From: Calditrichia bacterium | GTDB lineage: Bacteria > Calditrichota > Calditrichia > RBG-13-44-9 > J075 | Assembly: GCA_020635015.1 (NCBI GenBank) | Contig: JACKAP010000002.1 | Span: 372,001-436,000, forward strand | Direction of reading: 5' to 3' | DNA: 64,000 bases | Shown here: positions 27,920 through 36,420 of the stretch, piece after piece | Position numbering within the stretch: position 1 is the stretch's first letter | How the letters are laid out: the number at the start of each line of letters is the position of its first letter | Position numbers and translations under genes: made by a program | The notes under the pieces: generated by a model | The model's input: the letters and a program-made list of their open reading frames with translations, nothing else | Told to the model about the DNA's origin: nothing | Databases searched by the model: none

Positions 27920-28342
27920 TTACGGCACAGTCAAAGCGAAACAACAAATGACCACATTGCCCGCGGCGTCGACGCTCACCTGCAAATCATCACAGTTGAT
28001 CCCTTCCGGAATATCGACCTCGAATTCACGCGAAACCTGGAACGGCGTGCTGCAATTCTCGGCATACCAGTCGATCAAATCGGCGGTCAGCTTGGTGAAA
28101 CCCAGGGAGGCGATATCCTTCCAAAGCTGGTAGTCGGCATTAGATGTAAAATTCTGTGATGTCAGTTTTAGGGTCATCTTGTGGGCAGCGTTATCGCAGC
28201 TTTTTTCAACTTTGATATCGAAATCGATATCCAGCGCGGCATTGGGCCACCAGTCTATTTCGACTTCCAGATCGAGATCCACATGCACTGAATTGTTACC
28301 GGCACGCGTCACCTCCACTGCCGGGCCACTCAAAAGCCCCAT
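27920..28342 (-). CDS. Unknown protein, overlapping or once fused to the FN3 protein
   Basis: A 140-residue frame rich in beta-strand patterns ('VHVDLDLEVEIDWW', 'LDIDFDIKVEKSC') with four Cys. No family is recognised. Its ATG overlaps the last 13 bases of the preceding frame, in a GGGGCTTTTGA context. Either it is a real separate gene with an overlapping start, or one missing base split a longer protein here; the absence of a ribosome site at this ATG favours the second reading. The gene is followed after about 250 bases by the giant LamG gene on the same strand. That gap contains an inverted pair (AGTGGATGG/CCATCCACT) and nothing else clear. Confidence 0.55.
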   Translation of the reverse strand: MGLLSGPAVEVTRAGNNSVHVDLDLEVEIDWWPNAALDIDFDIKVEKSCDNAAHKMTLKLTSQNFTSNADYQLWKDIASLGFTKLTADLIDWYAENCSTPFQVSREFEVDIPEGINCDDLQVSVDAAGNVVICCFALTVP

Positions 28343-29378
28343 TTGAAGCGGCCGCGAAGCTCACTGTCGGCATGCAGCAGGTGCCCCATCAGGCTTTCGA
28401 TACGCGAGGCGATCTGCTCCCGGGAAATCACCACCTGGAACTGGCCGTTGTCGCTGATGCTCACCGGCGGCACGTTGAAGAAGCGGTCGTTTCGGGAAGA
28501 GGCGACAAATGCCTGCCAGGTGGGATCACTGCGTAATTCGGCATGTTCAACCGAAAAGCTGCCATAATATCCCAATTTCAAAACCGAGCTGTTGGTGACC
28601 CCAAAATTGCGCCGGAAGGCTTCATGCTGATTGACCAGCAGGCTCAATTCGCTGATATAAAGATCATCCTGATCGTTGCCATAGTTGATGATGCGCAGAT
28701 CGGTAATATCGCTCAATTCATGGATATCATCAAAGTTCAGGTCATAGGTAAAATCGCTGTTCCGTTCGAAGTCATCCTGGCCGTAATCGAGGATCGTTTC
28801 CGTGGGCAGATACTGGCCGTTGTTGGCCACCATGACCCGCAGGGGATTGTCGCTGCCGGCATTGGCCAGGTTGGCGACTTTCACCCGGAGCTGCAACCGC
28901 CAAACCGGAATGGCATTTCCGTCATGGGTGTAGGTGCAGAGCAACTGCGAGCGCCGCGCGCCTTCATCATTATAGGTTTCGATCTGGTAGCAGTAGCGGG
29001 TGTCGGGCTGCAGATTGGTATCGGTATAAGTAAAGGTATCGAACTTTGGCACCGGACCCACCTCGGCAACGATCTGCAATTGAGTAAATCGGTCGAGCGC
29101 AGAACACGGCTACCGGTCTCATTATCCGACACATCGGCCCAGATGAGGCGAATGGTCGTCGCGGTCCGCTCCCCAACTCCGATTCCGCTGGCCGGCCTCG
29201 GCCCGGGGGGCGTCGGGGGCGGCGGAAAATAAGGCGGCTGCACAACAATATCGCCATTCAGCGAGGGATTATTCCAGGCATGCTGCCCGAGATTAATGCG
29301 GTAAAAAACCCCATCGGCGGCAGCAAGCTCCCCGCTGTTGGTGGAAACGGCATTGAGCGCATTCAGATCCGCGGTCAC
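28330..29378 (-). pseudogene. Fibronectin type III protein split by a frameshift near 29080
   Basis: Two frames together give one product. The first (from a GTG at 29378 that overlaps the lipoprotein stop as GTGA) runs through a proline-rich linker into an FN3 domain ('TATTIRLIWADVSDNETGSRVLRSTDLL'). The second frame continues the same FN3 domain ('VGPVPKFDTFTYTDTNLQPDTRYCYQIETYNDEG') and about 200 more beta-rich residues. The change of frame matches loss of one base in GATTTACTC near 29090. It is a real lesion or a sequencing error; intact, the protein would be about 350 residues, or about 485 with the 27920-28342 frame. Confidence 0.75.
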
Positions 29379-29932
29379 CGTCGCGCGATAGTGTTCCAGA
29401 TCCCCCCGATCCGGCTTTTCAATTCCCGCTGGGCATTTTGAATCAGCGACTGGTATTGCCCGGTCACTGCTTTGGCCGGGCCGGGAAGCCGATCGAACTG
29501 TTCCCGGTGGGCCAATTGCAGCGCTTCCTGGTAATTCTGCTCAGCCCGATAAAACTGTGCCGGGCTGTAAGCGCGGATAAAATCCAGCTGCCGGGCAGAG
29601 TTCCGCATCCGGTAGGCTTCGGCGAGAAATTTTTGGGCGCCGTTAGCCACCCGGTCAAACCGGCTCATTTCCTCGCGGGCGGACTGAAGGAGCGGATCCG
29701 GCATACGGCCCTGTTCATCAAATATTTGTCGTAATTCGGAGACTTTTTCCCCAACAGACTGGCATAATTCAGTGGCAAAATCCGGTAGGTCGCTGGCGGC
29801 AATCTCTGCGAGGTGCGCTTCCAGAGCTTTCAATTTTGCTTCCGGCGTGGGTTCTTCGGGAGGAACCGGGATGCGGGAGCAATTGAGAAGTAAAACGAGT
29901 GATAACAATGAATATATGGCGATCTGTTTCAT
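29375..29932 (-). CDS. Helical lipoprotein of unknown function
   Basis: A 185-residue exported protein. The signal MKQIAIYSLLSLVLLLNC ends in a lipobox (LLNC), a Pro/Glu-rich spacer follows, and then come long amphipathic helices with heptad-like spacing ('ALEAHLAEIAASDL', 'FIRAYSPAQFYRAEQNYQEALQLAHREQF'), similar in style to DUF4398-type lipoproteins. The ribosome site AGAGGA lies seven bases upstream. Its stop overlaps the GTG of the FN3 gene, so lipoprotein, FN3 protein and probably the giant LamG protein form one transcription unit and may act together at the cell surface. Confidence 0.75.
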   Translation of the reverse strand: MKQIAIYSLLSLVLLLNCSRIPVPPEEPTPEAKLKALEAHLAEIAASDLPDFATELCQSVGEKVSELRQIFDEQGRMPDPLLQSAREEMSRFDRVANGAQKFLAEAYRMRNSARQLDFIRAYSPAQFYRAEQNYQEALQLAHREQFDRLPGPAKAVTGQYQSLIQNAQRELKSRIGGIWNTIARR

Positions 29933-30159
29933 CTTGCGTCCTCTTCTTTATTTTGAAATTCTATACAATATCGACAATTTGTCTTTTCGTTGCTTCCGGG
30001 CTTTCTGGGTGTGATGGTATGCTTCATCCCTCCTTTCAGGTTTACGATGCGTTCATGGTAACATCCTTTACCTTCCCAGAGAGCAATGATGCCGGGAATA
30101 ATTCTCAATTCAATATTTTTGATAATTCAGGATTGGTGATGGAGGAAACTATAATCGGT

Positions 30160-32878
30160 TCAGGTTTTCGTTAAACCCAGCGGCAAGCTAACCGTAAACG
30201 TGCTGCCCCGGTTTAACTCGCTCTCTACTTTGATCTGCCCGCGATGTTTTTGGATGATATTGTAGCTGGTAAAAGCCCCAATCCGGCTTTGACCCGCGAG
30301 CCGGCGGTTTTAAATCCCGGATCGAACAGATGGCGCTGCTGCTCCGGGGAGATGCCGATCCCGCTGTCGGTGATCCGGATATGCACCTGTTCGTTTTCAA
30401 CAAAAGTTTGAATGATGATCCGGCCCTTACCCGGAATGGCGTGAACCGCATTGGTCAGCAGGTGCATAAACACCTGGTTCAATTCGCCGGGATAGCACGG
30501 CACCGGGGATGTCACTGTAATTTTTGATCACCTCAATCTGTTCGCCGATCTCCGATTCGAGCAGGGTCAGGGTGCTGTCGATTCCCTCGTGAATATCCAC
30601 TTTCTGGAAATCGGATTCATCCATCCGGGTAAAATTTTCAGGCTGGCCAGAATTTTGGTCACACGCTCGCTGGCGGTCTGGAAAGCCTGGCTGTTATTTT
30701 TCAAAATTTGGAGATATTTCTGATACCCGCTGTTATCGCCGCCCTCCCGGGAGGGTTCGCTTTTCACCAGCGCCCTCCTCCAGTTTGACAATACAGCGCG
30801 CCGAGATATCCGCGGCATTATTGATTGATCACCCCACCGGGGGTGTTGATTTCATGGGCGATACCAGCGGTTAATTTTCCGAGCGAGGCCATCTTCTCCG
30901 CCTGGTAGAGCTGCCGCTGGGTTTTGACCAACTCCTCATGTTCCTGCTTGCGCCGGGTGATATCGCGGATAATCCCGGTAAAGAATTTCCCTTCGTCGGT
31001 CTCCCAAAAGGCGAGGGTCAGCTCAGGGGAAATACCGTGCCGTCCTTTGCGAAGCCCCTCCATCTCTACCGCTTGCCCGATGATTGTGGTCCGGCGGCTC
31101 GACGTAAACCGCGCCATCCCCTGACGGTGACCCTCGCGGTAGGATTCCGGCATCAGCATGGTCACCGGCTTTCCCAGCACCTCGTGCTCCGGATAACCAA
31201 AGATATCCCGGGCGCAATTATTCCAGAAGGTGATATCGCCCTCACTATTGGCGGTAATGATGGCGTCATTGGCAAATTTGGCCACCGAGCGGAAACGGGT
31301 CTCCGAGCGCATCACCTGCGCCTGGGCGGCATTTAATTCCAGCAGCAGTTTTTCCAACTGATCGTTTTTCTCTTTCAGTTCGATATTCTTCCGGCGGGTC
31401 AACTCCGCTTCCCGCAGCCGGGCGATCTCCTGTTCCCGTTTCGCAGCCAGGCGCATGCCCAGCGGATGATGGCGAAAACCCCTGCCAGGAGCATTGTCAG
31501 GCCGGCGAGATAAAACCACCACTTCCGGTACCAGGGCGGAATGATGGTAAAATGTAAGCCGCTTCGCTGCTCTCATGCCCGTAAGATATTCCTGGCGCGC
31601 AGCCGGAAGCGGTATTGCCCTTCAGGAAGATTGGTATAATCTTTCTGAGTTTCCCGGGTCCAGGCGGACCAATTGTTATCAAACCCCTCCAGGTAATATT
31701 GATAGCGGTTGGCGGCCGGGTCATCATAACTGGGAGCGGCAAATTCGAAGCGCAGGGCATTGCGCGAATAATCCAGCCGCCCGCCCTGCAATACCTCGCC
31801 GCCAGATGCCGCGTTCTTCCGAGAGCATCGGGAGGAGCGGATTTCCGCCGGATGCCAGCGAATCACCTCCGGCCTTCACCCGGCGGATCAGTGCCGGGTA
31901 GTCGAGCTGATAATTTTTGTCGATGGTCCCATCATAGCGCACGATGCCCCCGGTGCTGCCGAACCAGACCACATCGCCGCCTCCCGGTTCGGGATAAATC
32001 ACCCACGCCGGCCGCAAATCGTTCATGCGCAAGAGCGGAGATTTTTGCCAGTGATAGCCGCCACCTGCTTCCGGTTCCAATGCGGCGATATCGAGGGAAT
32101 TCTCCTTTCCCCGCTCCACCCATACCCGCCCCGACCGTCTTCGACCAGCCGGTGGATGGCATAAGCAGTATCAGCAAGCAGCGTTCCAAGACTTGAATCC
32201 GCAGAAAAATTTGACGGTGAGCGTCAAAACTGCGCAATCCCTGACTGGTAGCAAACCGCACCCGGCGATTGACCGGATATACATTCACTTCGCCTTCCGG
32301 CAAATGATGCGTTTGACCGAAGCGGGTTACCTGCAGCAATGTTTCGTCAAGCTCGGAAACGGGCTTGCCAGGTGGAAGCTTTACCCGCAAAGCACCCTGA
32401 AACTGGGTTCCCAGCCATAGCGCGCCATCCGGATCTTCTGCGATGCTGCGAATCTCCTCGCTAATGCCGGGAACCCGGCCGAGAAACGCCATCGCCCGTT
32501 TAAAAATTGCAGGATGCCCAGACCGTCGATCAAGCCGGCATATATTCGGGTGGAATCGAATTGCGACTGGTATAGCACAAAACAGAGTTCCATCGAGCAG
32601 CGGCACGGCGCGATCGTTTTCAATTTGATAAACCCGTTGCTGGTTGCCGCCAGCAAGCTGCGCCGGCCGGCAGCAGCGACCAGGATTGAGCGGCAATGCC
32701 GGACACCGGCCGGAAGACTGGCGGCGTGTCCAGGAGCAGCCGGCGGCGCCAGGTAATATACCCCCAGCCCGGTGGCCTCACGAAAGCGTTTTTTCGTGAG
32801 GTGGGTGGCCAGTTCCGGCAGGGAAATTTTAGTCGGAACTGGCCCAAAATTCGCTATGCGCCCACATAGCATCCGCCC
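30160..32878 (-). pseudogene. Decayed hybrid sensor histidine kinase (beta-propeller, Y_Y_Y, PAS, HisKA, HATPase)
   Basis: The pieces of one sensor kinase lie in order but in different frames. From the 5' side: two-component-propeller fragments ('SIAEDPDGALWLGTQFQGAL', 'VVWFGSTGGIVRYDG'), a Y_Y_Y domain ('YQYYLEGFDNNWSAWT'), a coiled coil, a PAS domain ('DAIITANSEGDITFWNNCA'), the HisKA box ('MASLGKLTAGIAHEINTP') and the ATP-binding region ('LNQVFMHLLTNAVHAIP', 'ITDSGIGI', then 'STFTVSLPLGL'). At least six frame changes separate them, and no signal peptide is present at the 5' end, which stops a few bases from the tmRNA. Dead gene, or very poor base calling. Confidence 0.8.
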
Positions 32879-32885
32879 GTGCTCG

Positions 32886-33241
32886 TGGAGACGCCGGGAA
32901 TCGAACCCGGGTCCGGAAAGGAGTCCGACGGCACATCTACATGCTTAGCCGTGCGATTGAGTTTAGCCGGCGTCAGGCAGCATGGCTACAGCCCTTCACC
33001 GGCGATCCCGGAAGATCGAATCCGCAGCAGCCGGGCGCTCCTGCAGATCGTCCTGCTATAAGCGACGTCTATCCCCCCCCAGCAGGCGAAAGCTGAGGTA
33101 GACGGGTCACCTAATTACTTAGGCAGCCATTGCATAATCAGAATTGGCATTTAAAAATGCTCTCACTAATTGCGGGCTAATGAGAAATCCCGGCATGCCG
33201 TTCCATCCAACTTCGCAGCCCGTCGAGACCATTTCGTCCCC
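32886..33241 (-). ncRNA. ssrA: Transfer-messenger RNA (tmRNA)
   Basis: The RNA rescues stalled ribosomes. On the minus strand the 5' end GGGGACGAAATGG pairs with the 3' end CGTCTCC (seven pairs, one G-U) as an acceptor stem, and the T-arm reads CCCGGGTTCGATTCCCGGC. The tag frame (33160 down to 33119) starts at a GCA resume codon after TTAGTGAGA and encodes AFLNANSDYAMAA followed by TAA. CCA is not encoded (the genome reads A-CGA), so it must be added. Length is about 356 nt. The tag ends in YAMAA instead of the usual YALAA. Confidence 0.95.
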
Positions 33242-33379
33242 ATGTCAAAGATCGTTCGCTTCTATAAACGATGGAGAAAAGAAAAGGTTCAATCGTTTAT
33301 GTTGCGCAGGAATATACATCTTTCTATGTTGGAAAGCAAGTGGATGGGTGAATGGGTGGATGGGGAAATACGGACGTAA

Positions 33380-33399
33380 GGGCGAGTCGCGACTCGCCC
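33380..33399. repeat. Perfect 20-base palindrome
   Basis: GGGCGAGTCGCGACTCGCCC, centred on TCGCGA like the pair at 7594-7635. It lies upstream of the tmRNA on the minus strand. The rest of 33242-33513 shows no gene. Confidence 0.7.
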
Positions 33400-33513
33400 C
33401 GGCCCCACTCTCCTTTTCAGTTAACGTATGCATCGAAAAATCACCAATGACGATTATGCCTTTTCATATATAATGACACTTTTAAGTTGTGTCGTCTCGA
33501 CGCATTAAAACGA

Positions 33514-33558
33514 AAATAGTATCATATGCCCCGTAGTTGGGGGCATATGATACTATTT
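33514..33558 (-). terminator. 19-bp stem-loop terminator after the arylsulfotransferase-like gene
   Basis: Arms 33514-33532 and 33540-33558 are perfect reverse complements around a 7-base loop; on the minus strand the stem runs into TTTTCGTTTT. It overlaps the TAG stop that would end the intact sorting domain. Confidence 0.8.
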
Positions 33559-33739
33559 CAACAACAGCATCTTCTTTCGTTTCACGAAACGTGCCCGCGT
33601 TCAACCGGTAGTAATACACCCGCCGGGCCGCCCCGGGGCATCCAGCGATACCGGTAGCTTCTGACGGCAACGGTTCCGGGCAACCACCGTAACACTTCCC
33701 GCCCCTGCACATCATAAATCTTCAATGAAACAAATCTGA
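33553..33739 (-). pseudogene. Frameshifted type A sorting tail of the arylsulfotransferase-like protein
   Basis: Downstream of the premature stop at 33722, other frames encode the expected tail: 'RFVSLKIYDVQGREVLRWLPG', then 'VYYYRLNAGTFRET', then 'KKMLLLK' and a stop at 33553. At least two or three frame changes are needed to join them to the main frame. Confidence 0.75.
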
Positions 33740-35743
33740 AAACCGAAATCCGAAACCGAAATTCGTCACCGGATTAAATGGGTTGGGATAATTCTGTTCC
33801 AGCGCAAATCTTTGCGGCGCAGTGCCATCCGCATCCGGCAGTCCGGAGAGGCCGTATTCCCCGCTCAGGGCAATCTGCCCCCCGACCCCTTCGGTTTCGC
33901 GGTCGGCGCGGATGGTCAGCACATCGCTGTAGCTGCCGGAGGCCGGGGGGGCAAAGACCACCGGCAATTGCACCGAACCATTGGCCGGCAGCAACAAAGG
34001 CAGTTCCGCCGCCATGAAAAACACCGCGCTGCGGGTGACGGCAGTCGTCAGTGACAGGTTTTCGGAGGTGTTATTTTGCAGGGTCACCCAGGCGGTATCG
34101 GGTGTTTGCAGCGGATTATCGAAGTGCAGTGCAGCAGGATCGGCGCTGAAGACCCCCGGTTCCCACTCAAAGCGCAGCGCCCGGTAGCTGAAATAATTTT
34201 CCTGGAAGGAGATCTGCAGCGCCCGGCTGCCGTCGGGGCGCACTTCCGTAATCGAAGGGTAGGCGCCGCCCCAGCCGATCAGGGTGTGGTCATTGCCCAG
34301 GCGCTGCACGCTGCCCATAAAGGCCGAATAAATCGAGGTGTCGCGGTAACTCCAGACCAGCGTGGCTGTCAAATTGGCTTCATCGATCGCATATTCCAGA
34401 GCGCTGGAGTATTCCGGATCGAGGAAATTGCCGTTGTCAAACAGAGTATACGTACCTGCGGCGGTACGGCGCAGATGGTGCTGATAGGCAAATCCCCGGT
34501 CGTCATTGATAAAAGTAAACTGGTTGCGCTTTCCGCCCCAGCGGTAGAGCACCTCGCCGCTCTGGCGGTGGATCTTGGTGATCTCGCTCATGTTGCGGCA
34601 GGAAATCAGCAGATGGCCGTCATGGTCGACCTCGATCGAATTCCCGTGCGCGTAATCGACGGTGGCAGCAGTGAGATCTACATTGCTGTCGGCATCGGTG
34701 ATCTGGAAATGGTCCCAGCTGCGCCACTGGAAGATGACATTTTTGGCCGGATCGAGTTCCTGAATAATCAGGCCGACCACCGTCGCATTGGGATTGCCCC
34801 CGGGCACGATGGTATCCATGCGCACCGTCTGGGGGTCGTAGCTCATCATCAGGGCATGGTTATTGGGCAGCAGCACAAAATCATGCACGTCAGTCACATA
34901 GCCGTTGCCGGTACGGAAGCTGTCGACAATGGCGAAAGTCTCATCCAGGGCATAAAAGCGGCTGTTCTCGTAGCTGGCCGCCCCCGCCGGACCGGCGTAA
35001 TAGCTCAGCAAGCCATTGCGCTGCAGTTTGAAATCGAGCGCCGACCCCTCATAGCGGCGATAGAGTAGCGGGGTGCCATGGTCGTCCATCATGGTGATAA
35101 AGGCAGGACCGACGGTCCCCCCGGCCAGATCGATCTGCCAAAGCCCCAGAAAAAGATAGCCCGGGGCGGGATGGCTCAGGGTATCGATGGTGATCGCCGG
35201 GAAATCGGGCGGCAGGGAATCATTACCAAAGAAATTCATCTTGCGCTGAAACCGGTGTCGATTACCTGGGGACGGGATGGTCGCCAGACGTTCTGCCGTT
35301 TGCGCTTCGTAAAACTGCCGGCGCACGGCTTCCGGGGTAGCTGAGACCGTAAAGCGAAATTCGAGCGCGCCTATTTCCGCGCCCCGGGCGGCGCGCAGTC
35401 CCCGGCGTAGGCGCACCGTCACCGTCTCGCCGGGTTGAAAGGCGCGCTCCGGGCGGAAGATCAGGGTTTTGCCATCCGCCGCCAGGAATAATACGCCGCG
35501 CACCGCACCGTTGTGCGAGCCGCTGACCCGAAATAATTCCTCGGCCCCTGCATTCAGCGGCGCCAACACCTCCCCGGGCCGAATAACAATATCGCTCTGC
35601 GGCGATACCAGCTTCGCCCCCGGGCGGGGGGAAATGTATTGAAAACCCTCACCGGGCCCGGCGATCAGGGTCGCAGGTAAACCAGTGTACAGCAATACGA
35701 TTGTTGACAATGCCAATACACGTATGTGGTTTAATCTTAACAT
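33722..35743 (-). CDS. Secreted arylsulfotransferase-like protein with frameshifted sorting domain
   Basis: About 673 residues are in frame. The ATG at 35743 was chosen for GAGG seven bases upstream; a TTG start lies 12 bases earlier. A signal peptide is followed by an SbsA-like Ig domain (about residues 40-130) and an arylsulfotransferase-type beta-propeller with 'DVHDFVLLPNNHALMMSYD' and 'HGNSIEVDHDGHLLISCRN', where the conserved His are expected. After an Ig-like module comes 'LEQNYPNPFNPVTNFGFGF', the beginning of a type A sorting domain, where the frame breaks. ASST enzymes move sulfate between phenols; many secreted FCB members have no known substrate. The loss of the tail would prevent T9SS-type secretion if real. 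Confidence 0.85.
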   Translation of the reverse strand: MLRLNHIRVLALSTIVLLYTGLPATLIAGPGEGFQYISPRPGAKLVSPQSDIVIRPGEVLAPLNAGAEELFRVSGSHNGAVRGVLFLAADGKTLIFRPERAFQPGETVTVRLRRGLRAARGAEIGALEFRFTVSATPEAVRRQFYEAQTAERLATIPSPGNRHRFQRKMNFFGNDSLPPDFPAITIDTLSHPAPGYLFLGLWQIDLAGGTVGPAFITMMDDHGTPLLYRRYEGSALDFKLQRNGLLSYYAGPAGAASYENSRFYALDETFAIVDSFRTGNGYVTDVHDFVLLPNNHALMMSYDPQTVRMDTIVPGGNPNATVVGLIIQELDPAKNVIFQWRSWDHFQITDADSNVDLTAATVDYAHGNSIEVDHDGHLLISCRNMSEITKIHRQSGEVLYRWGGKRNQFTFINDDRGFAYQHHLRRTAAGTYTLFDNGNFLDPEYSSALEYAIDEANLTATLVWSYRDTSIYSAFMGSVQRLGNDHTLIGWGGAYPSITEVRPDGSRALQISFQENYFSYRALRFEWEPGVFSADPAALHFDNPLQTPDTAWVTLQNNTSENLSLTTAVTRSAVFFMAAELPLLLPANGSVQLPVVFAPPASGSYSDVLTIRADRETEGVGGQIALSGEYGLSGLPDADGTAPQRFALEQNYPNPFNPVTNFGFGFRFSDLFH

Positions 35744-35904
35744 ATTTAGCCTCAAGCATTTAAATAGAACGCAGATGACGCGGATTTCCGCAGATTCTAA
35801 TCAGCGTCACTGGCAGTAAGTATAAGCAGCAACACTTTTTTCTCAAACTAATAATTTGTGATGAAATGAAAACTGGGAGGATAGGTTTATAGATGAGAGC
35901 GGAA

Positions 35905-35952
35905 ACGCCTTTCGGTAGCAACACCATGGATGGTGTTGCTACCGAAAGGCGT
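35905..35952. repeat. Perfect 23-bp inverted repeat with two-base loop
   Basis: The arms 35905-35927 and 35930-35952 are exact reverse complements (ACGCCTTTCGGTAGCAACA...) with GG between. It lies just past the terminator of the candidate RNA gene and between it and the arylsulfotransferase-like gene. It could be a second terminator or a mobile palindrome. Confidence 0.85.
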
Positions 35953-35963
35953 ATAAATAAAAA

Positions 35964-36004
35964 AACTCCCGGCGTCAGGCCAAAGACCATATTCACCGGG
36001 AGTT
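35964..36004 (-). terminator. Terminator of the candidate RNA gene
   Basis: Stem AACTCCCGG (36004-35996) with CCGGGAGTT (35972-35964), followed on the minus strand by TTTTTTTATTTAT. The 23-base loop is long for a terminator, but the stem and T-tract are clear. Confidence 0.65.
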
Positions 36005-36126
36005 AATGATACAGGAGTGACTCGCCATACAGTCATTGGGGGAGAATGTCTGTATGTCTAAACGCCACACCCTGTCGCGCGTTGACCATCAGGTGGGGGG
36101 AACACCTATCGATGATCTGCGCTAAG

Positions 36127-36183
36127 TGCCGCCGCCGGGCATCGAACCCGCTGACTGCTGCTCACCGACTGAGCTACGGTGAC
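36127..36183 (-). tRNA. tRNA-like sequence without anticodon arm (degenerate)
   Basis: 57 bases. Acceptor stem pairs 6 of 7, D-arm stem GCTC/GAGC is perfect, the T-loop is TTCGATG with four good stem pairs, and the discriminator is A. The 17-base anticodon arm and variable loop are replaced by AGCAGTCA. It cannot decode a codon. It might be a deleted tRNA gene or a domain of a larger RNA. Confidence 0.45.
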
Positions 36184-36209
36184 GGATGCGCATCATCTCA
36201 TCCGCAAAA

Positions 36210-36238
36210 AATGTACAGCGGGATATTCGCTTTCGCAA
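36210..36238 (-). promoter_or_regulatory. Sigma70-like promoter for the candidate RNA
   Basis: -35 TTGCGA (36238-36233) and -10 TACATT (36215-36210) with a 17-base spacer; the predicted start at about 36203 coincides with the first base of the GGATG/CATCC stem. Confidence 0.5.
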
Positions 36239-36420
36239 CTGATTTTTTTAATCCGTTCTCCCCAAATTTATTTTTGACAATTAAGCCCTTAAGCGGTATA
36301 TTCACCTTTTATTATCCGGATATTGAGTAAAAGGACGCATATATATACTGCGATTGATTGAAAAACTTCATCCTTTATCCTTCATCCTTTATCCTTTGCA
36401 TTAACCAAGAGGAGCGGCTT

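Larger units (their letters stand above)
35955..36203 (-). ncRNA. Candidate structured RNA with a tRNA-like domain lacking the anticodon arm
   Basis: On the minus strand, in order: a promoter-like pair (36210-36238); a GGATG/CATCC stem (36184-36203); a tRNA-like fold (36127-36183) with acceptor GTCACCG/CGGCGGC (one mismatch), D-arm TAGCTCAGTCGGTGAGC and T-arm GCGGG-TTCGATG-CCCGG but only eight bases where the anticodon arm should be; then stems AGGTG/CACCT, AACGC/GCGTT and CATACAG/CTGTATG; and last a terminator stem with a T-tract. It is not tmRNA (found at 32886), and no SRP, 6S or RNase P signature was seen. It may be a novel RNA or a transcribed tRNA relic. Confidence 0.5.

Noticed and set aside
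29080..29100. Programmed ribosomal frameshift in the FN3 gene
   Set aside because: No slippery heptamer or downstream pseudoknot is evident, and nearby genes show many other frame breaks, so decay or sequencing error is simpler.
32877..36004. Integrated island using the tmRNA 3' end as attachment site (GACGCCGGGA occurs at 32889 and again near 35971 in reverse)
   Set aside because: Only about ten GC-rich bases match, they are in opposite orientation, and no integrase is present in the interval.
36127..36183. Functional tRNA gene
   Set aside because: No anticodon arm or variable loop; only eight bases separate the D- and T-arms.
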